In this document: positions 59,101-64,000 of the stretch, one piece after another
Position numbering within the stretch: position 1 is the stretch's first letter
Layout of the letters: each line of letters begins with the position of its first letter
From: Phycisphaerae bacterium
Lineage (GTDB): Bacteria > Planctomycetota > Phycisphaerae > Sedimentisphaerales > Anaerobacaceae
Assembly: GCA_016782865.1 (NCBI GenBank)
Contig: JADHXR010000016.1
Span: 1 to 64,000, forward strand
Length of the DNA: 64,000 bases
Direction: 5' to 3'
Position numbers and translations under genes: made by a program
Notes under the pieces: generated by a model
Seen by the model: only the letters and a program-made list of their open reading frames with translations
Told to the model about the DNA's origin: nothing
Databases searched by the model: none

Positions 59101-59704
59101 TGCATCCCAATCCCACAGCGGCTGTCAGGCCGGGGCCCAACGAGAAAGAACCGGAGGCTACCTCCTCGGCGTTGAGATAGATTCTGCATGTGCTGCCGTC
59201 GAACGTGATCGCTATGTGCGCCCATTCGTCTATGAACGCGGTCAACATACCGGCCGGACTGCCCACGGTCTGGTTGAAGGTTCTCATTCTAACCTCGCCG
59301 GTCGTCATAACCTCAGAGAACCACCTTATACCGTCGTTGGTCCAGTCATCCCTCTTTCCAATTATGCCGGTTCTCGGCGCCTTGTTTTGCTCACCAGTCC
59401 ACCTGGCCCAGACAGCGAGCGTGAGCAGATCTCCCGGATCCCAGGTTCCAACGGAGACCCTGCTACCCGGATCGCCGTCAAAGTTCATCGCGGCGTTTCC
59501 TATGAAACCCGGCAAGATCCAGGTCGCACCATTATACAGGGTCCCATCGTGGCCGTTTCCCGAAATGTCAGCGGTGGTATCGCCTGTCCCTTCATTGAGA
59601 GGCCAATAGCCTACGAGTCCCGTTTCGATATCCGCGCTGGCAACGCCTGCAGCCAGCCCCAGAACCAGAACAAGAGAAGCCAAACAAGACAATTCTCTGC
59701 CCAT
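56198..59704 (-). CDS. Giant secreted LamG/Ig/F5-8C/CBM surface protein
   Basis: A 1168-residue protein with AAGGAGG before ATG 59704 and a signal peptide (LSCLASLVLVLGLAAGVASA). Domains by rough position: LamG (28-240, DLDDARIYNRAL), Ig-like (250-345, KTYYWRVDEVN), F5/8C-like discoidin sandwich (350-500, WIEFEFGKVQKLHEMWVWNS), Ig-like (505-600, KTYFWRVDEVND) and the shared C-terminal module beginning VVEDFESYDAADN. That module is interrupted after WFRGYPASVG by a DUF1349-like concanavalin domain (about 710-905, FHYVYKQLSGVGSIIARVDS). It resumes with LYVEIANGNG and ends MFFDDIGLFPEP. A CBM6-like carbohydrate-binding domain (about 1005-1160) closes the protein. It is probably a polysaccharide-binding surface protein. 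Confidence 0.9.
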   Translation of the reverse strand: MGRELSCLASLVLVLGLAAGVASADIETGLVGYWPLNEGTGDTTADISGNGHDGTLYNGATWILPGFIGNAAMNFDGDPGSRVSVGTWDPGDLLTLAVWARWTGEQNKAPRTGIIGKRDDWTNDGIRWFSEVMTTGEVRMRTFNQTVGSPAGMLTAFIDEWAHIAITFDGSTCRIYLNAEEVASGSFSLGPGLTAAVGLGCKAGAANSNTEIFSGDLDDARIYNRALIATDVEQLFGWTGIAGKAYGPDPVDGKRDVPRDVVLTWAPGQFASPLNGHKVYFSENFADVSNGIGGITQSADSYDPPQRLDFEKTYYWRVDEVNMPPDSTVFEGDVWSFTVESFSSPVEGVLATASSSTAGKGPANTVNGSGLDAGGLLHDRVGEAMWLSDIAGPQPSWIEFEFGKVQKLHEMWVWNSNDGLEPVIGFGFQDVTIEYSADGIDFVTLGTTHEFTRAPGADNYAHDTTIDFGGAGAKYVRLTANSNWGGILPQFGLSEVRFLSIPVQARGPDPASGAAEVTLDLELDWIAGREAASHEVYLSDDLQAVAEGTAPFTNVAQSSHGPLALDLGKTYFWRVDEVNDVESPARWRGDVWDFTTIESLVVEDFESYDAADNQIWFTWYDGLGFGVPGTPDFFGGNGTGAAVGDENTASSTEETIVRGGNQSMPLSYNNNKPGALNYSETTLTLDSQKDWTVRGVGELSVWFRGYPASVGSFVEAPAGTFTVTAEGADIWNQADEFHYVYKQLSGVGSIIARVDSVENTDPWAKSGVMIRETLDAGSKFAAVYITPANDDGTPTQGCRFQARTDTDGSATSDSSPTLVATPEQMAITAPYWVKIERDITGNFRGSYSSNGTAWTPMVWRPLISMESSVYVGLALTSHNAAVTGEAVFSGTQTTGAVTGQWQSQDIGILSNSAEPLYVEIANGNGTSGLVSHDDPAATQIDTWTEWRIDLQQFADQGVNLTNVDSITIGTGDKNNPQPRGSGKMFFDDIGLFPEPAIQGPKTANVIFEAEAADILGSNWRLYNDSASSGSQHIGSDDGDGDDFDTAPGVDWAAVYNFTVAADGIYKILLRGQEAGADSFWVRITTATSQTLEHPDQPGTGWVKFNGMDAPNGWAWDEVHSDDDPDDAVANWTLAAGEHTLEIAKREDGVLLDAILITDDLALDQATLP

Positions 59705-59758
59705 GACAGACCTCCTTCATAGAAAACGCTTGAATAGAAGTACCCTACAACAACCTTA

Positions 59759-59788
59759 TTTGTACCAGATCAACCGCCCCGCCGTCAA
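59759..59788 (-). promoter_or_regulatory. Candidate promoter of the 56198-59704 gene
   Basis: On the minus strand TTGACG (59788-59783), an 18-base spacer and TACAAA (59764-59759), about 55 bases before ATG 59704 and just after the terminator-like element of the upstream gene. Confidence 0.4.
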
Positions 59789-59818
59789 GAGAAATCCGCC
59801 TCAGCACCGGATCCATCT

Positions 59819-59904
59819 CAAAACAAACGGGGCCTATACCGAGTCAGTCAGCATAGGCCCCAATTCATAAACATTCCGTCTCAGTAGCGCAGTAATTTGC
59901 TGCT
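59819..59904 (-). terminator. Conserved 3' hairpin element, copy C
   Basis: On the minus strand GGGGCCTATGC (59861-59851), an 11-base loop, GTATAGGCCCC (59839-59829; one G-U pair) and GTTTGTTTTG. The region before the stem (GCAGCAAATTACTGCGC ... TGTTTATGAA) matches copies A and D. It lies about 20 bases after the stop of the 59925-62021 gene. Confidence 0.85.
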
Positions 59905-59924
59905 TCAATTGCCTTCCAAAAAAG

Positions 59925-62021
59925 CTACCGAATCAGCCGAATGTCGTCAAAGTACACCGTTCCTGCACCACCGGCAGCCGGACTGCTCTTGGTTCCAAAA
60001 CCAATGGTCACGGTATTGACGTTGGTCAGGTCAACACCGAATGCCGCCAGGTCAATGACCCATTCGTTCCATCCGGCCATCTGGGACGCCGCAGGATCAT
60101 CATGATACACGACCGTTGTGCCGTTCAGGGCTGCGAACATCCGCTCTGCGGCATTAGCCGAAGCACCTCTGAACCACAACGACAGTCTCGTGACGCCTTC
60201 GGCGGTCCAGTCTTTCAGGTAAATCAGCGTCAGGGTCGACTCAGAAATCATCAAATTCGTGTCGTAGAGATACTCCATCGACTGGGCACCGCCGTGAACA
60301 ATCGTCTGCTCGGCATATGGCGGCAACTCATTGGCTGTGAGCGCTCCGTTTGTCGGGATTCCGTAGCCGTCTATCCAACTGGAGTATATCGTGTTGCTGT
60401 CGGGATCAGGGGGATCGATGTCATTGTAGGCCTCGAAATCGTCCACGAGAATGAAGTCGGCCGTAGCAAAGGTCCAGACCAGACCTTTGACGGTCTTGTC
60501 CGGATAAACCTCGTCCACGCGCCACGCATAACCGCTGTCCCATGCCAGTCCTCCGGGATCATAGCTCTCGGCGCCAATCGCTCTGGGTCCGATATACTCG
60601 GGTGAGACTGTGGTGGCATTCTTGACGGCATCAGCATCGGTACCGAAGTACAACTCATGCGAGGTGGCACTATCCGCCGGCGTCCAGCTTAGCGTTTCGA
60701 TCATCTGCACATCCACCGCGCCGTTGGCCGGCTGGGGATTGCCCACGGCGCCCGGCGTCGTGAAGCTCCAGATACCGCCTTTGTGCGTTTCAACGCCATC
60801 GAATTCGTCGACGCGCCAGTAAAGGACCTTCTCTCGTTCGAGAGTGCCGGGATCATAGCTTGGGGACCCCAACGGCATACCGCCGACGGCATTGTTCACA
60901 TCGTCATAGTTGTCGCCGAGATAGGCGGTGTGCAATTTGGAGCCGTAACCTCCCGTCCAGGTGAAGATCGCATTCGGATCGACAAGTTCGGCGCCATCAG
61001 CCGGGTCGGGGAAATAAGCCGTCTTAGGTGGAACCGAGAAGCTCCAGACGTTCCCTTTCCATGGACCGTTCGGGTCCGCGTCGTTGACCTCGTCAATTCG
61101 CCAGTAATAAGCAGTGCCGGGCTCCAGGCCCTCGGGAGCCGGAAAGCCCGGAAATCCGACGACCTGGGATGTAACGCCCAGGTTGCCAACAAAGGTTCCT
61201 TCGGCGCCGTTGTTGACGTCATCGAAGCTGGTCCCGAAGTACATATCGTGTGAGACCGCGAAACTGCCCGGGAGCCAGGACAGGTTCGCCCAGGTAGCTT
61301 CGTGCAGGGCGCCATCGGCGGGAGTGGGACTAAGCGCAAACGGGAAAGGCTTACCTTCCATATCACCAAGAATCTCGGCCTCCGACAGAACGTGGTCATA
61401 AACGCGCAAGTCGTCAATGGTACAGGCGAACCACCAGTTCCTGTTTCTGTTTACACCTATGGCGAACTGGTTGAAGACAACATCGTCGTCAACGAGAGTA
61501 TTACTGGCGGCCCAATTGCCATTGTAGTAGAGGTTCATAGACGTACCCTCTGCGGTCAATGCAAGATGTATCCAGTCCGTTGTAACGGGGCCGAATGCAA
61601 ATTGATTTCCGGAATTAGGGTTAATCCTGTAATTTCCCGGATTTCCACCATCCACATCAACCTGGAAACCAGCGCTGTTCGGGAAATGCCCGGTAAATGG
61701 ACTGGCGTAGACGGGTTGGCCCAAGGTATCAGCCTTGACCCAAAAGGCGACACTGAAGGCCGCAAAGGTCTCTGTCTGGCCCAGATCGTGAACAACAAAG
61801 TCGTCAACGCCATCGAAATGCAGCGCGCCGGCGCTGTTGTGCCCAGCCACCCACTGTGGCTCGCCGGTGAATGTACCGTCTCTGCCATTGCCGGATGTGT
61901 CGGTAGCAACAGTTCCGGAACCCTCGTCGAGTTTCCAACTGACCAGCAGCTCGGCAGAGGCGCTGCCGATGAACCCCAGCAACAGAACCATAGAAGTCAA
62001 TAAAAAAGATTTCTTACACAT
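59925..62021 (-). CDS. Secreted LamG plus Ig-repeat surface protein
   Basis: A 698-residue protein with AAGGAGG before ATG 62021 and a signal peptide (SFLLTSMVLLLGFIGSASA). A LamG domain (24-225, TIDDLRVYDHVLSEAEI) is followed by three Ig/FN3-like modules (about 228-325, 335-425, 430-510), each with a DVNNA/G turn or YYWRIDE/WRVDE motif. The common C-terminal module (about 512-698) runs FILVDDFEAYNDIDPP ... VYFDDIRLIR. The third Ig module and C-terminal module are strongly similar in DNA and protein to the next gene upstream (62792-64000), pointing to recent tandem duplication. It is presumably exported and glycan-binding. It has its own promoter (62121-62149) and 3' hairpin element. Confidence 0.92.
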   Translation of the reverse strand: MCKKSFLLTSMVLLLGFIGSASAELLVSWKLDEGSGTVATDTSGNGRDGTFTGEPQWVAGHNSAGALHFDGVDDFVVHDLGQTETFAAFSVAFWVKADTLGQPVYASPFTGHFPNSAGFQVDVDGGNPGNYRINPNSGNQFAFGPVTTDWIHLALTAEGTSMNLYYNGNWAASNTLVDDDVVFNQFAIGVNRNRNWWFACTIDDLRVYDHVLSEAEILGDMEGKPFPFALSPTPADGALHEATWANLSWLPGSFAVSHDMYFGTSFDDVNNGAEGTFVGNLGVTSQVVGFPGFPAPEGLEPGTAYYWRIDEVNDADPNGPWKGNVWSFSVPPKTAYFPDPADGAELVDPNAIFTWTGGYGSKLHTAYLGDNYDDVNNAVGGMPLGSPSYDPGTLEREKVLYWRVDEFDGVETHKGGIWSFTTPGAVGNPQPANGAVDVQMIETLSWTPADSATSHELYFGTDADAVKNATTVSPEYIGPRAIGAESYDPGGLAWDSGYAWRVDEVYPDKTVKGLVWTFATADFILVDDFEAYNDIDPPDPDSNTIYSSWIDGYGIPTNGALTANELPPYAEQTIVHGGAQSMEYLYDTNLMISESTLTLIYLKDWTAEGVTRLSLWFRGASANAAERMFAALNGTTVVYHDDPAASQMAGWNEWVIDLAAFGVDLTNVNTVTIGFGTKSSPAAGGAGTVYFDDIRLIR

Positions 62022-62120
62022 AGCAATCCTCCTTCAATAGAGTTGAATTATCTCCGAAGCATACGACTTCGGCGGTCTTATCCATGCTTCACTGAACCAC
62101 TCCTACAAACTTCAAGTCTC

Positions 62121-62149
62121 ATAATACCCTAATCTCATCTCACTTTCAA
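62121..62149 (-). promoter_or_regulatory. Promoter of the 59925-62021 gene
   Basis: On the minus strand TTGAAA (62149-62144), a 17-base spacer and TATTAT (62126-62121), 10 of 12 consensus positions. The roughly 93-base leader includes a CCGAAG/CTTCGG hairpin near 62053-62072. Confidence 0.7.
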
Positions 62150-62689
62150 GAATATTCCGGCAGGTTCAGCATGCCACTTGGCAAAAAACGCCATAGATCT
62201 GAAGACAAAAAGCTTCGCTGCCGCCGGGCCGATCAAAGCTCTCGCCAAATACAAGACGATTTGGCACCATCTTTGAAGCGACCCTGCACATTACTCATAC
62301 TATGCTCTGGAGGCTTTACGCCACTTCCTTTCTCAAAGGTCTCCATAGTACAGTTTTGTCTTACCGGCCCCTTCGACCCAGTTTGGGGCAAAGGGGTATT
62401 TTATGCCTATACAAAAGCTTTGTGACCATTTCGCGCGCAATTTCATTTGTAACAGACTAAGTCCCCCTGTATCCTGTCTTCTGTGTCCTGTATTCTGCCA
62501 TTTGATTCTTCCCGGAAGATGCCTGAAAAGCAGGCTCGCGTTTGATAATATATGCATTATGGATGCCGTCCTGAGCGCAGTCGATGGATTAACGCATCTT
62601 TTGGCAGAATCCTGTGCAAGATACGCAACGACCTCAGTGAAAGGGAGAAACAAGTATGGTCTCGGCGGATTTCGATACGCCAGAGCAAA
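62150..62689. other. Intergenic region without convincing genes
   Basis: About 540 bases. Short open frames on both strands lack ribosome sites and family features. The only notable structure is the heptamer repeat at 62468-62495. The rest may be decayed sequence. Confidence 0.45.
62468..62495 (+). repeat. Tandem heptamer repeat TGTNTYC x4
   Basis: Four adjacent heptamers TGTATCC, TGTCTTC, TGTGTCC, TGTATTC fit the pattern TGTNTYC. It is non-coding as far as can be seen; the role is unknown. Confidence 0.6.
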
Positions 62690-62779
62690 ACAACCGGGGC
62701 CTATGCCGAGCGAATCAGCATAGGCCCCAACTCACGAACATACCGTCTCAGCAGCGCAGTTACTTGCTGCTTCAATTAG
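62690..62779 (-). terminator. Conserved 3' hairpin element, copy D
   Basis: On the minus strand GGGGCCTATGC (62728-62718), an 11-base loop, GCATAGGCCCC (62706-62696, perfect pairing) and GGTTGTTTTG. The pre-stem region (GCAGCAAGTAACTGCGC ...) matches copies A and C. It lies 12 bases after the stop of the 62792-64000 gene. Confidence 0.85.
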
Positions 62780-62791
62780 CTTCCGCAAAAC

Positions 62792-64000
62792 CTACCGAAC
62801 CAGCCGAATGTCGTCGAAGTACATCGTCCCTGTTCCGCCGGCAGCCGGACCGTTCTTGGTGCCGACAGCAATAGTGATCGTATCGACATTGGCAAGGTTC
62901 ACGCCCGCAAAATCCTGCAGGTCAATGACCCACTCGTTCCAACCTGTTATCTGCGTCGCAGCAGGATCGTCGTGATAGACCACGGCGCTGCCGTTTACAG
63001 CCACAAACATCCGGTCGGCTGCGTTACCAGAAGCACCACGGAACCACAATGACAGCTTGGTGACACCTTCCGCGGTCCAGTCTTTCGGGTAAACCAACGT
63101 CAGGGTAGCCTCGGACGTCTTGAGGTTGTTGTCGTACAGATACGGCATCGACTGGGCGCCGCCATGAACAATGGTCTGCTCGGCGTAAGGCGGAAGGTCA
63201 TTGCCGACCAGGGCGCCGTTTGTGGTGGTTCCGAAGCCGTCAATCCACTTATCGAATATCCTATTGCTCTCAGCATCAGGCGGATCAATATCGTTGTACG
63301 ACTCGAAATCGTCCACGAGAATGAAATCGGCTGTCGAAAAGCTCCAGACGAGACCCTTGATCGTTTCAGTCGGATAGACCTCATCCACACGCCAGGCGTA
63401 ACTGCTGTCCCAGGCAAGTCCTCCGGGATCATAGCTCTCGGCGCCAAGCGCCTTGGGGCCTACGTACTCGGGTGAGGCCGTGGTGGCATTCTTGACGGCA
63501 TCCGCATCGGTGCCGAAGTATAGCTCGTGCGAAGCAGCATTGTCCGCCGGCGTCCAGTTCAGCGTTTCGATCATCTGCACATCCACCGCACCGTTAGCCG
63601 GCTGTGGATTGCCCACGGCGCCCGGAGTCGTAAAGCCCCAGACATCGCCTTTGTGTGTGAAAGGCGGATCGAACTCGTCGACGCGCCAGTAATAAACTTT
63701 CTCTGATTCCAGCGTACCGGGATCATAGCTGGCGCTTCCAAGAGGCACGCCGCCCGCGGCATTGTCTACATCGTCGAAACTGGTACCCACATAAACGGTG
63801 TGCAGCTTGCCGCCGAAACCTGGCGTCCACGTAAAGACCGCGTTCGGATCTACAAACTCGGCGCCGTCGGACGGATCGGGATTGTAAGCCGTCTTCGGCG
63901 GAATCGAGAAGCTCCAGACGTCCCCTTTCCACGGACTGTTGGGATCGGCATCGTTGACCTCATCAATTCGCCAGTAGTAAGTCTTTCCCGGGACAAGGCC
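62792..64000 (-). CDS. Secreted Ig-repeat surface protein with shared C-terminal module (partial, N-terminus outside window)
   Basis: The frame is open through the window edge at 64000, so the gene is cut there; the in-frame ATG at 63790 is internal to an Ig module and is not the start. The visible 402 residues contain the end of one Ig/FN3-like module (LVPGKTYYWRIDEVNDADPN), two more modules (about 40-145 and 148-215) and the C-terminal module FILVDDFESYNDIDPP ... MYFDDIRLVR. It closely matches the downstream gene at 59925-62021 and, in the C-terminal module, the gene at 23832-26759. By analogy the missing part should hold a signal peptide and a LamG domain. Confidence 0.9.
   Translation of the reverse strand, partial: GLVPGKTYYWRIDEVNDADPNSPWKGDVWSFSIPPKTAYNPDPSDGAEFVDPNAVFTWTPGFGGKLHTVYVGTSFDDVDNAAGGVPLGSASYDPGTLESEKVYYWRVDEFDPPFTHKGDVWGFTTPGAVGNPQPANGAVDVQMIETLNWTPADNAASHELYFGTDADAVKNATTASPEYVGPKALGAESYDPGGLAWDSSYAWRVDEVYPTETIKGLVWSFSTADFILVDDFESYNDIDPPDAESNRIFDKWIDGFGTTTNGALVGNDLPPYAEQTIVHGGAQSMPYLYDNNLKTSEATLTLVYPKDWTAEGVTKLSLWFRGASGNAADRMFVAVNGSAVVYHDDPAATQITGWNEWVIDLQDFAGVNLANVDTITIAVGTKNGPAAGGTGTMYFDDIRLVR

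Noticed and set aside
58787-59722. Plus-strand frame opposite the giant LamG gene
   Set aside because: Antisense to recognisable LamG and Ig domains; no ribosome site.
62171-62653. Short open frames on both strands in the 62 kb intergenic region
   Set aside because: No ribosome sites, no domain features, and a low-complexity heptamer repeat runs through one of them.
1-64000. tRNA, rRNA, CRISPR arrays, integrases or transposases
   Set aside because: None could be recognised on either strand by eye; a dedicated tRNA and CRISPR scan would be needed to exclude small or diverged ones.

Overview
The window looks like a chromosomal segment of a Planctomycetota bacterium, most likely class Phycisphaerae (Sedimentisphaerales-like). 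This is inferred from family content, not from a marker gene. The content includes Tat-exported Gfo/Idh/MocA oxidoreductases, a DUF1080 lipoprotein, a ThuA-like protein, type I sulfatases with Tat signals, secreted PQQ-type beta-propellers, HEAT repeats, and very long LamG/Ig-like secreted proteins. No rRNA, tRNA, CRISPR array, transposase or phage gene was seen. Most genes have a clear AAGGAG-type ribosome binding site, and several have good sigma70-like promoters.

Layout. 1-4.5 kb: the end of an envelope/secretion locus, with two Gly/Arg-rich small proteins and a 1229-residue multidomain secretin. 4.6-9.8 kb: a VOC protein, then a ParA ATPase fused through one membrane segment to seven extracellular Ig/cadherin-like repeats, then a small basic protein with its own promoter. 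10.2-16.1 kb (+): zinc metalloprotease, PhoD-like phosphatase, ThuA-like protein. 16.1-23.4 kb (-): PQQ propeller, HEAT protein, two Gfo/Idh oxidoreductases and a six-hairpin glycosidase-like protein. 23.8-26.8 kb (+): LamG/Ig surface protein. 26.9-31.7 kb (-): DUF362 membrane protein and two sulfatases. 31.9-33.1 kb (+): a membrane protein gene interrupted by one in-frame TGA. 33.2-37.3 kb (+): both aconitase-X subunits and a dipeptidyl peptidase IV, tightly coupled. 37.3-40.7 kb (-): ornithine cyclodeaminase-like enzyme, tetraheme lipoprotein, aldo/keto reductase-like protein, LamG protein. 41-48.9 kb: DUF1080 lipoprotein, GH106-like glycosidase, amidohydrolase, MetF and a secreted unknown. 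48.9-56 kb (-): a beta-propeller with an embedded methyltransferase-like domain, an O-methyltransferase and a DUF5060 glycosidase. 56.2-64 kb (-): three LamG/Ig surface proteins in tandem.

Overall this is an exported polysaccharide- and peptide-degrading region: sulfatases, glycosidases, oxidoreductases acting on sugars, proteases and sugar-binding surface proteins. The most notable items are: (i) the ParA-TM-adhesin fusion; (ii) the aconitase X/DPP IV/OCD gene group, which would fit salvage of cis-3-hydroxyproline and proline peptides; (iii) the in-frame TGA followed by a perfect hairpin; (iv) a hairpin element found at the 3' end of all four long LamG genes, which also share one C-terminal module; (v) a REP-like palindromic element inside the signal/linker region of a sulfatase gene.
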